Assembly: GCA_043228905.1 (NCBI GenBank)
Contig: JBHGNT010000015.1
Location: 15,562,001-15,626,000 of the forward strand
Length of the DNA: 64,000 nt
DNA from: Azolla caroliniana
Lineage: Eukaryota; Polypodiophyta
Reading direction: 5' to 3'
Position numbers and translations under genes: made by a program. Every line of letters begins with the position of its first letter. Positions within the stretch are counted from its first letter, which is position 1. Shown here in pieces: positions 10,145-20,299 of this stretch. The notes under the pieces were generated by a model. It searched no databases, was not told the DNA's origin, and saw only the letters and a list, made by a program, of their open reading frames with translations.

Positions 10145-10780
10145 TCAGTAGTCCACGCATACCCGGATTTTGCCGTTCTTTTTCGGGACCACCACTATCG
10201 GACTCAGCCAGGTTTCCTGCTTGACCGGTCGGATAAATCCGACCCGGAGGAGCTTATCAATTTCCTCCTTCACCTTCGCCGCATAATTCGGATTCATCCG
10301 GTACCTGCGTTGAGCGATCGGTTTCGCGTCCGTACTTAGGTGAATTTGGTGCTGATAGAGCTGGGGGTCCAGCCCTCGCATGTCTTCGTACGACCACGCG
10401 AACACATCCTTAAAATCTGTTAATAATGCTACCATTGCCTTCTTTTCTTCCTTCGGCAATTCCTTTGCAACATTTACCGGTCAGGGCTTGTCTGTTGTGC
10501 CGAGGTCCACCTCCTCTAGTTGGGATGCTTTTACCCTCTGGGATATCGTCATTTCCCTCTCTAGGGATTCCTGCGCTTGTCGCAGTTCCCGGATCGCCGC
10601 TTGGTCCGGTTCATCCGGCGTCGTAATGTACGGTTCTACTGCCGCCGTGATATCCACCTCAAATAGTGGGACGATTCGTGGGTGTTCCTCGAGGTACCGC
10701 TCGACTTCCTCGTCCGGTAATCCCTCCAACATGTTAATGCTTTCCGCATACAATGGAGTTGCTTCCTTACTGGTGATCAC
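10145..10780 (-). pseudogene. Gypsy pol, RT fingers and upstream linker
   Basis: Two adjacent frames hold the region before the RT core. The downstream one contains FKDVFAWSYEDMRGLDPQ and the RT motif WLSPIVVVPKKNGKIRVCVDY, the latter being the fingers domain. The upstream one (10481-10780) is an acidic linker with LEGLPDEEVERYLEEHP. The protease that should precede it is missing: within about 45 bases the sequence turns into the hexanucleotide array. Confidence 0.8.
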
Positions 10781-10824
10781 CCGTGGTTGCGTCGTTACTC
10801 GTACCTTTGTTTTCCCTCGCCGGA

Positions 10825-11021
10825 ATGTGTATGTGTATGTGTATGCGTATGGGTATGCGTATGTGTATGTGTATGTGTATGCGTATGCGTATGCGTATGG
10901 GTATGTGTATGGGTATGTGTATGTGTATGTGTATGTGTATGGGTATGTGTATGCGTATGTGTATGCGTATGCGTATGCGTATGTGTATGTGTATGTGTAT
11001 GTGTATGTATACGCATACGTA

Positions 11022-11088
<67 letters not shown>

Positions 11089-11237
11089 GTGGATGTGGAT
11101 GTGGATGTGGATGTGGATGTGGATGTGGATGTGGATGTGGATGTGGATGTGCATGTGGATGTGGATGTGCATGTGCATGTGCATGTGCATGTGCATGTGC
11201 ATGTGCATGTGCATGTGCATGTGTATGTGCATGTGCA

Positions 11238-11274
<37 letters not shown>

Positions 11275-11477
11275 GGGTATGTGTATGTGTATGTGTATGG
11301 GTATGTGTATGGGTATGGGTATGGGTATGCGTATGGGTATGCGTATGGGTATGCGTATGCGTATGCGTATGCGTATGCGTATGCGTATGCGTATGTGTAT
11401 GCGTATGCGTATGCGTATGCGTATGTGTATGGGTATGTGTATGTGTATGTGTATGCGTATGTGTATGCGTATGCGTA

Positions 11478-11508
<31 letters not shown>

Positions 11509-11637
11509 GGGTATGGGTATGGGTATGTGTGAATGTGCATGCACTTGTGCATATTAATGTGCATGCATATGTTTATGTGTATGTATATGTGTATGTGTAT
11601 GTGTATGCATATGCCTATGCATATGTGTATGTGTACG
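10825..11637 (+). repeat. Hexanucleotide array (GTGTAT and variants)
   Basis: A strict 6-bp periodicity runs for about 700 bp, fading into a looser tail to 11637. Variants come in blocks: GTGTAT mostly, GTGGAT at about 11089-11165, GTGCAT at about 11149-11235, and GCGTAT/GGGTAT at about 11260-11430. The unit contains no stop word on either strand, so long meaningless frames (His-Ile, Tyr-Val, Cys-Val, Thr-Tyr repeats) open in all six readings. It should not be annotated as coding. A small palindrome, CATACGTATG, interrupts it near 11015. Confidence 0.95.
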
Positions 11638-11682
11638 ATAAACATCAAGTATGCACTTTGATCTTGGGAAAAAAGTGTCCGG

Positions 11683-12245
11683 TGTTGACCAGGCAGGAAG
11701 GCCAAAGGAGTAAAAGGAGAAAGGAAGCCAAGCATAGGAAAAAGCCAAACAAGGGGAGGCGGCCAAGAGCCGAATGGATCGTTACTATAATGCCAATTAT
11801 TCAATGACTCAAACAATTGTAACTGACCATGCTTCCCAAAAATAGGAAGCATGGAGTCGTATATAAGTGTTGTGTGAATGAGAGAGGGAGCAACTGTATT
11901 TTTTAGACGCGAAACTGTACAAGAGGGACGAGCACTTATCATAGAGAACAGAGAGTTATACTGACAGTCAATCGGTACTTGTAATAGAGTTGTACCATTA
12001 ATATATTATTCTTTCTTGTGGGGGAAACCCTACGTGGCCTATCTATGTAGTAAGGTGTATTGATCTAGTATTACTATGTAGTAGCTTGCCCAGAATCGGT
12101 TGTAGACAATTCGGCAAGGTACCTATTCCTATGTTCCTTGCGAGTCTATAGAAATAGGTTTGTGTCTCCGAGTGTCGTGTGGAGTAGACGAGTTGGGTGC
12201 CCTCATAATGAGATGCCTCGGGTAACCCTGGAGTAAAATTACCCT
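11683..12245 (+). mobile_element. LTR-like sequence, plus orientation, right end uncertain
   Basis: It opens TGTTGACCAGGCAGGAAGG, comparable with the TGTTGGCCGG terminus of the neighbouring gypsy element. A short hairpin (ATGCTTCC...GGAAGCAT, 11829-11852) precedes a TATA-type box TATATAAG at 11860-11867. T-rich and GGGGGAAACCC sequence follows, as expected of U3-R-U5. I could not fix a CA end or a target duplication, and no primer-binding site follows. It is either a truncated or a solo LTR. Confidence 0.5.
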
Positions 12246-12289
12246 AACTCTGTAACCTGCTAAGTGCATAATCGAGGGGACGACTAGAA

Positions 12290-12475
12290 TTGGATGAATT
12301 TTTGTATTTGTAGTAAATCAATCGCCCCCCTTGCACTTCTTCCACGATCAACATGAAGTTGTCTTCCATAATCACGATGTTTGAACTCTCCTTTGCAACT
12401 TCTATGCCTTGAATGCCCATAGCAAGACTGACATCTGCTTCTTGGATCGTTGATGCATCATAGTTGTGAAAGTTA
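12290..12475 (-). pseudogene. Autoinhibited Ca2+-ATPase (P2B type) fragment
   Basis: The minus strand encodes EADVSLAMGIQGIEVAKESS and then NIVIMEDNF, the stretch that follows the hinge motif in plant ACA-type calcium pumps (family consensus EADIGLAMGIQGTEVAKESSDI). The hinge just before it is degraded. After GGRLIYY the expected QKFIQF motif is present but in another frame, so there is a frameshift near 12320. Only about 60 codons survive of a protein of roughly 1000 residues. It is a dead exon fragment, probably moved here by duplication or transposon capture. Confidence 0.8.
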
Positions 12476-12499
12476 TGCACTCTAAGCAATTGGAACATA

Positions 12500-13290
12500 T
12501 AGTTTTTCCTTAACCTTTTCTTTTCTTTAGGTTCAAGGGCCTAGGAAAAAGTGTGAGTGAGGGTACGTGTAAATGGGTGTAAATGGGAGGAGAAATAGAA
12601 ATACTTCTAAGCTCCCTCTAGGCTCTTGCTCTAAGGAACACAATGTGGAAGAACCCTTACATAACGTTTATAGTATACTATTATATCCATGTCTCTTTTA
12701 TATTTGGGAGGGTATAAAGGTTTACAAACATTACCTTTATGCAACATTGGAGGTGAGATGCCTAATAGATACTTATATCACTCCTCGATTAGTGTGTGCA
12801 CAATCTCAATGGCAGTAAGGGAGGTGCCACCAGGCCAAGTGGCAACGGGGAGGAGGTAATTTGCTCAAGATCAATGAAGATGTGAAAGAAGGAAGCATTG
12901 GGGGGTTGGTGGGTAGAGAGTTAGATGGCTAACCACCTTGAATGTGACATCTTCGTTTCATTAGGAAATTCCTTGAAAAGGATAAGATCTATTTTGGATA
13001 ATCTTTTATTGGTAGAATCATTCTTGAATATCAATCTTAGGCTTTGTGATGAATAAGTTTTGCCTCTATATACACCCTCATAAATTTTTTTAGAAATTCT
13101 AGGTAAGGGAGGGAATTAGGCATGACATGAAGGGGACTATAGCACGTGAGGATGAAGTGGGGGTTCGTTGGGTTGGAGGGGGACATTGATGATGAAGAGA
13201 TTTATAGAAACAGGGGAAATCTTGAATCTAGCTAGAGTGTTGTGTTACAACAAGGGCATGGGTGAGGCAAATCAAGCGGTATGATTGAAA
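12500..13290. other. Gene-free stretch
   Basis: No protein family, RNA gene or complete repeat was recognised. Short frames on both strands have no recognisable motif. Confidence 0.4.
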
Positions 13291-13292
13291 GA

Positions 13293-13776
13293 TTACCATT
13301 CATCATGAGGAATAGGAGGTTACCAACAAGACATGTGTATATATGGCATGAGTGGAGAGTTGTTGGTTATCAACGTCGTTGCCGACAACAATATCAACTC
13401 GAAGAAGCAAATAAGAAAAGTATACAAAAATATTAAGAGAAGAGTGTACATGTACTAGTTGTGAATGGTCACCAACCTAATTTTACTAGCTTGGCTTAAC
13501 TTTTGTAGATTTGAGTAGTTCTAAATTCGTAAGCTTACCATTCATCACGAGGAATAGGAGGTTACCAACAAGACATGTGTATATATGACACGAGTGGAGA
13601 GTTGTTGGTTATCAACGTTGTTGCCGAGAACAATATCAACTTGAAGAAGCAAATAAGAAAAGTATAGGGAAATATTAAGAGAAGAGTGTACATGTACTAG
13701 TTGCGAATGGTCACCAATCTAAGTTTACTAGCTTTGCTTAAATTTTGTAGATTTGATTAGTTCTAAATTCGTAAGC
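13293..13776. repeat. Tandem duplication, two copies of about 242 bp
   Basis: The block beginning TTACCATTCATCA at 13293 restarts at 13535 with a few substitutions (for example CATGAGG to CACGAGG). The second copy ends at the word GTAAGCT near 13777. The copies are adjacent with no spacer and nothing coding is visible in the unit. Confidence 0.9.
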
Positions 13777-13925
13777 TAAGAACATTTTATTGTGCCAAGC
13801 TCTTGCTAAATCAATAGAGTGCATAATCATAACAATGTCTCGAGCATTTCGTAAGCTAAGAACATTTTATCGTGCTGCTAAATCAATAGAGTGCTCAATC
13901 ATAACAATGTATCGAGCACTTTCTT
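13771..13925. repeat. Tandem duplication, two copies of about 80 bp
   Basis: GTAAGCTAAGAACATTTTAT occurs at 13771 and again at 13851, followed in both copies by TAAATCAATAGAGTGC and ATAACAATGT. The second copy carries a small deletion. It directly abuts the 242-bp duplication and shares the junction word GTAAGCT with it. Confidence 0.85.
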
Positions 13926-14388
13926 AATTCGAACTTTAATTTGCCATGTCTGGCCATATTATCAAACCAGCTCTGTGCGATCTATTGTCGCGCATTGAAC
14001 AATGCTAGTGAATTCTGAATGATACCATTCAAAGTTTTATTACGTTGCGATGTGATTAGGAAGCCAACTAGAGACATCGTATCGAGAATAGAAGGAAACA
14101 AGGAGCGCATGAATCGATGAGTGTCTTTCGATTTGTTTTCGTTCAATAGGAGGCGTACAAGTCGTAGCTAGGTAGGGAGCAAGAGGTAGCTCCTCTCTAC
14201 CTCACAAAAGCAGAACATAACAAACTAAAAACATGAGAAAAGAAAGCAAAAATATGAGATATGTTTTTTTTTTTGTTGTTGTTGTTGGTTTGTAAAAAGC
14301 AGGCCCCAGGCCCAATTATAAAAACAAAATAGACAATAATAAAGAAATAATGAAAAAAATAAATAAAAATAGAGGGTGGATGGGAAGT

Positions 14389-14702
14389 CACGTGCATGTG
14401 GTGTGGAGTCTCACTCTCAGATTGGACGAGGAAAAAGCTGGCGGCACGCCGTCACGTGACGGGCTCAGCTGTCGACACGTGGCGATCGATCAGGCGAGCG
14501 TAGAATCTCCTTCGCGAGTAAATAGGAGTTTTCAGATTGAGAATTAAATTTTAAATTTCGTTTTATTTGTTTTTTTTTCCCTTTTGTTTTTGTTTTGTTT
14601 TTCTTTCTGTCTTACGTGTAGCGAATGAGATGAAGAATCGTAGAGAAATTAACTAATTAAATCAAGAATTGCAGTGAATTCATTTAAATTATTAGACACG
14701 TG
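14389..14702 (+). promoter_or_regulatory. Cluster of four CACGTG G-boxes upstream of the DUF7950 gene
   Basis: The palindromic core CACGTG occurs at 14389-14394, 14453-14458, 14476-14481 and 14697-14702, about 490-800 bp before the start codon. Two copies have flanks typical of strong G-boxes (GTCACGTGAC, GACACGTGGC). In plants such sites bind bZIP and bHLH factors of abscisic acid and light responses. The density suggests a real distal promoter. Regulation of the downstream gene is an inference from position. Confidence 0.6.
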
Positions 14703-14896
14703 CGACGCCCTCCTCCTGCCACGTTTATGTCTTTTTTTTTTAAACAATTTAAAAATCTAAATTTATTCTTTTTATTTGTTTTTCCAGAAGTCCCTACAAT
14801 TCCTCGTCTCTTTTTTAATTTTTATTTCTTGTTTTTTATTTTTCCTTCTAGACATTCGCCAAATTATTTTATTTTCAAATTATTCAAGATTAAACA

Positions 14897-14929
<33 letters not shown>

Positions 14930-15035
14930 CGTATATGTACAACTGATCTGGTCCTGACCGTAATTAGTAAGCCAAAAAAATAACTGTTCTCGTTAATTGT
15001 CTGATTTCGTTTTCCTTTAATTTTTTACAAATCCT

Positions 15036-15056
15036 CTTTTATATATATATATATAA
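15036..15056 (+). promoter_or_regulatory. TATA-like (TA)n tract before the DUF7950 gene
   Basis: A TATATATATA tract lies about 135 bp before the ATG, followed by a pyrimidine-rich leader (C-rich at 15137-15151). This fits a TATA box and 5' untranslated region, but a second (TA)n tract at 14905-14930 is equally possible and no transcription start can be fixed. Confidence 0.4.
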
Positions 15057-15191
15057 TCTCCCGATTCTGATTAGGGCTTAATCAGACTGCTTAAACGCAC
15101 TAAATCTCCCTCCTTTAATCTACCTAGTGATTGATCCCCCCCCACCCCCTTCTACAAATCTAATTAAATCTATCTAAATCTAATCCTTCCT

Positions 15192-15537
15192 ATGGATCTC
15201 TGCCCACCTCTCTATCATAACAGCACTCCTCCTCCTCCTGCTCCTCCTCCTCCTCCTGCTCATCCTGCTATGGCTTCATCCTCGGCGGCCCTCCATCTGG
15301 AACAAATCCTTCCGAGCCGAGCCGATCGGATCATGTCCCGCTATCGGCCCATAGCTCCCAAGCCATCATCATCATCATCATCATCAGCACACCCCATAGT
15401 AATGGCCCCCCACCTCCTGCCAATCTCCATATCCTCCTCCGAATCCATCTCCACATCTTCTGTCTTCTTCGAGTGCCTCTCGGAGACCCACTCAGCAGCG
15501 GCCAACATGAAAAGATCATCAATGATGATGCCTCCAT

Positions 15538-15588
<51 letters not shown>

Positions 15589-17201
15589 CTACTACTACTA
15601 CCACCATTGATGACCTAGCCGAAATGACCGCCCGGAGATTACCAGATATAAGCAACACATCATCATCATCATCATCATCGAGGAGACGGCCTTCTTCTTC
15701 TTCTTCTTCGAAACGGCCGGCCTCCACCTCCTCTCCTTCTCCTTCGGCCGAAGCCATGGTGCACCGTGCCCCCAAGCGAATGGCCATCGCAGCCCCCTCC
15801 TTTAGTACGAAGAAACAGGGCCATCTTCCGGACAAGGAGATGTGGAAGTACATACAGGGAGATGGCCATGGCCATGGCCATGGCTATGGCTATGGCTATG
15901 GCAGGAACTATGGATGCGAAGAGGAGCCTCTGGAAGACGGTGATATAGGATTCATGGAACGAGCCGCTGCTGCGAGTAGGGCCTTGCCTTCATCCTACAA
16001 GAATCACAACATGTTGCCTGGTCTCCATGGCATTTCTTCTACTTCGTCTCCACTCGGAAGAAGCCGATCTCGGTCTCAATCCCGTTCGGAGCAGAGCTAT
16101 GGGGGAGGGTGCTTTGCCGAGATGCTGCGAGGAATTACGGGGCTTTCCACCGCCTCCCATGTCCATAGCTTGCTTCAGCAACAAGGAAATCAACAGCAGC
16201 ATAGTACTAATAGTAGTCATCATCATCATCATCATGTAATGTCCGCATGCCAGACAGGGACATCATCAGTGCTCGATTCTTCGCATCCCGGAGCTTTTTG
16301 TCTTGTACCTAGTGTGTGCTTTAGGGCGGCCGGCATGCCGAGCCCAAACCCTAACCTGCAAGAGATGAGCCCGAGCCCGAGCCCGAGCCCAAGCCCAGGG
16401 GCCGTCTTGTCATCGGTGGCCTCAGAAGATCAACACAGTGGATTGGAAGAAGAAGTCCATGGAAATGAGGAGAAGAATTATGGTAGCAAACCAGCCGCAA
16501 GCACCACCACACTGCGTAACCTCCTTCCGGAAGATCCAATATCATCATCATCATCGGCTAGTAGTAGAAATCTACAAGTCAATCCTCCTCCTCCATCATC
16601 GAGAGCCAGAGATGGTGTGATTCTTCCACGGGCCACGCGGTTAGTCGGCTCATTAGTCAGCTCATCGGTTCGCTTGGAAACTATAACTGATGTGGAAGCT
16701 GCAGGTCCATCTCCATCTTCGCAAGGCAGCGAAGAAGAAGAAGAAGAAGGTACATTCTTTATCACAAAGCGCCGCACTAGGACCACCACAAGCATGGATG
16801 TGGTGAAGGAAGAATTGGAGCAAGGGAGCAATCCTGCATTGATTGCCGACGAATCAGGCTTGGTGCAATGGGTCAACACGGCATATGAGCGCATGATCGG
16901 GCAGCCCGAGTACCCATGGTTAACATGTACTCTGAGCCGAAGGAACGGATCGGTACTTGGATCGGCCCGTATTGCGAGCAGTGTCACACTGTCTTGTAAT
17001 GTGGCCATCCCGCCACATTGCACCTCCTTCTCGGGGTGGGCCAATATCCGATGGACCACGAAGTCTAGTAGTTGTAGCATCGCAGTGCCGTGCGATGTCT
17101 CGTCCCTAGGGCTAGCCAACAATAGACGAACCTTGGTTTGGAGGTTTGATATGGAGGCAAGTCTTGGCCTTTCTTCTAGCTTTAATGGAGTTAGGAGATA
17201 A
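15192..17201 (+). CDS. DUF7950-type plant protein of unknown function
   Basis: An uninterrupted 669-codon frame without introns, starting at the first ATG after a pyrimidine-rich leader; a second Met is at residue 26. Residues 47-58 read IMSRYRPIAPKP, resembling the short N-terminal motif I remember from this plant family. Residues about 547-655 form the conserved C-terminal domain, opening ALIADESGLVQWVNTAYERM and ending near TLVWRFDME. Between them the protein is low complexity: about 20 Thr (117-137), Ser runs, a His-Gly/Tyr-Gly stretch (225-236), Arg-Ser repeats (about 290) and six His (about 344). The length is inflated by triplet expansions. Several Arg/Lys-rich segments would allow nuclear location, which is a guess. 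The biochemical role is unknown. Reading frame and codon use support a live gene. Confidence 0.8.
15540..15600 (+). repeat. (ACT)n triplet repeat inside the coding region
   Basis: About twenty CTA/ACT triplets in frame encode a polythreonine run in the DUF7950 protein, with a single CCT interruption. Other in-frame triplet tracts lie at 15365-15385 (TCA), 15660-15678 (TCA), 15692-15709 (TTC) and 16733-16747 (GAA). All keep the frame. Confidence 0.9.
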
Positions 17202-17628
17202 TGATAACAAAAAAAACAAAAGAGGTGAATTTGACTGCAATTTGTAGCCAAATCCTAGTTATGAAGCCATATATATATATGGACAGAGCTTAATGAGACA
17301 ACATCCTTTTAGCTTACTAATCATGGCCATATGACAAAAAGGGGCTCTTTCATGGCCATGACAAGAGGCTATTATATAACAAAAAAGGGGGCTCTTTTGT
17401 GTCATTATGTATATATAAGAACAAAACAAACAGAATGCTAATTGGGGTCTTTTATACTTTTTTTTTACTTTCATGCTTAATATACTTTTTTGACTCTCAT
17501 GGTTTTGTTCCATTTTAAGTCTCTTTTCCATAATCTTTATGTTTGTTCCATTTTAAGTCTTTGGGTTATGCATTTCCATAATCTTGTGTTAAAAGTGGTG
17601 GTATGTATAATGATATATTTGCATAGCT

Positions 17629-17634
17629 AATAAA
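17629..17634 (+). terminator. Possible polyadenylation signal AATAAA
   Basis: AATAAA occurs about 430 bp after the DUF7950 stop in T-rich surroundings. Plant signals are loose and the region has several near matches, so this is only a candidate 3' end. Confidence 0.3.
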
Positions 17635-18205
17635 AACTTCGTAGAGTGCCTTTTGCAAACTTCATCTTGATCTAATATAACCATGAGGCATGTATTCACC
17701 TTTAAGCAATTGCATGGATGTTACAAAAACCATGTACAATTATCTACATTCTCATTATCAGCAAAGTTCCTAATATTTACATACATCCAATTTGGTAGAC
17801 ATATATGAATGTTTGTATACGTTCGTGTATAATACGCGATATTCATTTTCCTCTTCTTATTTTAGGTAATGAGTTACAAAGTTACAACACTCTACTGAGA
17901 AACTAAGGAGGCCACACGAACGACGAAACGAACATGACGCGCCAGCTCTAATTTTTTCTATTTTTTTAAAAACATAGAAAAATAGAATTAATAATAAATA
18001 TAAATATAGACGAATAGATTTCAAATCATACTTGGAGCCATTTCATGTAGGAGTATGATACGAATATTCACGTATGAGTGGCACAAATGGGAAGTATGGC
18101 TAGAATGAAAACAAAGAAAATAGGAAATAAACCTCTTGTAGCATCAATATCAATATTGTAAAGAAAATTCCCAAGATACATAAAATTTAAAAAGACGCAT
18201 CGAGT
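17635..18205. other. Gene-free AT-rich stretch
   Basis: No coding frame or RNA gene was recognised. It leads directly into the 76-bp tandem repeat. Confidence 0.4.
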
Positions 18206-18207
18206 TT

Positions 18208-18435
18208 CACAAATTTGTCTACAAGCCCTAAATTTCACTCAATATATCTAAGGAAGCTTCTTTACAGCCCAATTGTGGAGTTCCACAAATTTGTCTACAA
18301 ACCCTAAATTTCACTCAAAATATCCTAGGAAGCTTCTTTATATCCCAATTGTGGAGGTCCACAAATTTGTCTACAAACCCTAAATTTCACTCAAAATATC
18401 TAAGGAAGCTTCTTTATACCTCAATTGTGGACACC
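18208..18435. repeat. Three tandem copies of a 76-bp unit
   Basis: CACAAATTTGTCTACAA starts at 18208, 18284 and 18360, each followed by CCCTAAATTTCACTCAA and AGGAAGCTTCTTTA. Units differ by a few bases. The inner word CCCTAAA resembles a plant telomere unit but occurs once per copy, so this is not telomeric DNA. Confidence 0.9.
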
Positions 18436-18460
18436 ACAAGTCTGCACTCCAATTCCATGA

Positions 18461-18470
<10 letters not shown>

Positions 18471-18532
<62 letters not shown>
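18471..18532. repeat. (GT)n(GA)n microsatellite
   Basis: A GT dinucleotide run passes straight into a GA run of about 38 bases, immediately 5' of the SINE-like head. A second short GT run lies at about 18671-18686, behind it. Confidence 0.95.
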
Positions 18533-18535
<3 letters not shown>

Positions 18536-18536
<1 letters not shown>

Positions 18537-18670
18537 TGTAGCTCAGTTAGTAAGGTTGTCCAATGAAGACCAAAAGTTCATGGGTTCAACCCTTACCTCG
18601 AGTAATAGAGAGGTGAGAAAATTGGATCTCTAACTTAGAACATAGGGCTAGTAGTCTAACAACTTATTTA
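18536..18670 (+). repeat. tRNA-derived SINE-like element
   Basis: The A-box-like word TAGCTCAGTTAGTAAGG lies at 18539-18555 and the B box GGTTCAACCC at 18583-18592, an internal pol III promoter close to a tRNA sequence. About 75 bases of non-tRNA body follow, then a GT-rich tail. The tRNA acceptor stem does not close, so a SINE is favoured over a tRNA gene. The dinucleotide runs on both sides may be part of the element or its target. Confidence 0.55.
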
Positions 18671-18689
18671 TGTGTGTGTGTGTGTGAAC

Positions 18690-19700
18690 ATAAGTGAGAA
18701 TGGTGCTTGAAGTGAAGATGTAGAATGAATGGGTGAAACGTTTGTGTAGAGAGAGAAGAGGGGTTGAGTAGCATTTACATGCAAACTAAAAGTAATCATG
18801 AACAATATGAAGAGGTAGGGTGTGTTGAGCTCAAGGCATGTGATGTCTGTGCAGATGTTATGGAAACAAACTTTGTACCAAGTGATGAGCAACAATGGAA
18901 CCATTTGAAATGTATGGCCAATGCTTTGAAATTGTGTGAAAGAGAATGTTTGATGTATAGAAAGAAGTTGGTGAAGAGGATGTCATTGAGATAGAGGTAG
19001 ATATTAAGGATGTGTCATGATCATTTTCAAACTTTTTTGATAGTGATGTGATTTCATCTTAATAAGTAAAATATCATCATTGTATTGGGTTAAACAACGG
19101 TTACATGGAATTTTGTACATGTTCATTGAGAGAAGTCTTGTACATGTTGTGCCTTAGAGGCCTTTAGTAGGGTATTAAGAAATCCTTAAACAAGAGTCTA
19201 GTCATTATTGCAATCAATAATGGAGAAGTTGGGTGGGTAGAAGTAGAATGCCACCATTCAATTATATGGTCATTATTGCAATCAATAATGGAGAAGTTGG
19301 TAAGGGTTTTGGTGCCTCCACAATACATAAAGATCTGTATTCTTTGGGATACATAAAGAGAATGACCTACTTGGTTGAGAATAAGTTCATTGGGTTTATT
19401 CAATGTATATTTAAGCTTACATGTGATACATTTGTGGGAAAAACAATTTATGCGAGGTATTAGGTCATTTTGTATAGTCAAAATATTAAATTTAACCTTG
19501 GTTTTAAAAAAAGGTTAATTTTGTTGTACATATATTATTTCTCTTACAACCTCAAGACGTTTATTAGTACTAATATGGCATCGTTTTGAAAAAAAAGGTG
19601 ACAACATGGAATATGCAAGTGGTTGATTGGTTCCCATTTTGAATTGCACAAGTTGTGGGATGATCTAATTTCTAGTCAATCATCTATTTTATCTATGGTA
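18690..19700. other. Gene-free stretch with a 68-bp partial duplication
   Basis: GTCATTATTGCAATCAATAA followed by TGGAGAAGTTGG occurs at 19201 and again at 19269, a local partial duplication. A short plus-strand frame around 18778-18994 (Cys/Glu-rich, with ACDVCADVMETNFVPSDEQQ) matches nothing I know. No gene is called. Confidence 0.4.
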
Positions 19701-19713
19701 GAGACCAAAATGT

Positions 19714-20291
19714 TGTGAGGAATCATTCTCGGCCACAACCGAGATCCAAACACTCAATGGAATAAATAAAATAGAAATGAAGAATGATACACTCACACAG
19801 TAATGAGACAACACCGTATGTTTATGTGAAAAACCTCGAAAGGCAAAAACACGGGAGTTCTCAAACTCCAAACAGGATCACTATCTGAGAGAGATACTAC
19901 AATGCGAGACTCGGAGGCAACGACCTCGAGCTCTATCTTCGTCAACCGGCAGTTACAACAAAAAAACTTTTAGTATCTCTCTCACTCTCTGCCTCTGTCT
20001 ATCTCTCTCTGTACAACAATAACTCACTCTTCACACACTTTTCCCTATAAAACTATTATTGGCCTAGTTATATTTATACTTATATAACTTTAGGGCTATT
20101 TACAAATATGACCTCAACAGTCACGTCCGAACATATATATTAATATGTCCCTACTTCTCGTTCACACCGGATCCGTCCGGATACCTTCCGGATCCATCTA
20201 GTCCGATTTCCGGATGCCTTCCGGATCCATCCGGTCTGGTTTCTTCCTCCGGCTCATCCAGTTCCCATCCAAAGGGACCAGTTTCCCAACA
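19714..20291 (-). mobile_element. Solo LTR with target duplication AATGT
   Basis: The sequence runs from TGTGAGGAATC to TTTCCCAACA and is flanked by AATGT at 19709-19713 and 20292-20296, a 5-bp target duplication. Read on the minus strand it starts TGTTGGGAAACTGG and contains TATAAGTATAAATA-type promoter sequence, which sets the orientation. No primer-binding site or coding region adjoins it, so it is a recombined solo LTR. It is a relative of the one at 57727-58313. Confidence 0.85.
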
Positions 20292-20299
20292 AATGTTGC

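Larger units (their letters stand above)
3225..10820 (-). mobile_element. Ty3/gypsy LTR retrotransposon, 5'-truncated, with extra 3' ORF
   Basis: On the minus strand the order is reverse transcriptase, RNase H, integrase, then a long coiled-coil frame, then an LTR-like end at 3438. RT before integrase is the Ty3/gypsy order. Protease, gag, primer-binding site and 5' LTR are absent: the sequence gives way to a hexanucleotide array at about 10820. The motif FAWSYEDMRGLDPQ upstream of RT resembles the Tat/Ogre group, a guess from memory. Stops and frameshifts make the copy inactive. Confidence 0.85.

Noticed and set aside
10380-11942. Very long open frames (250 to 475 codons) on both strands
   Set aside because: They are translations of the hexanucleotide array, which has no stop word in any frame; products are two-residue repeats.
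18208-18435. Telomere-like repeat (CCCTAAA)
   Set aside because: The word occurs once per 76-bp unit and not in tandem, so it is not interstitial telomeric DNA.
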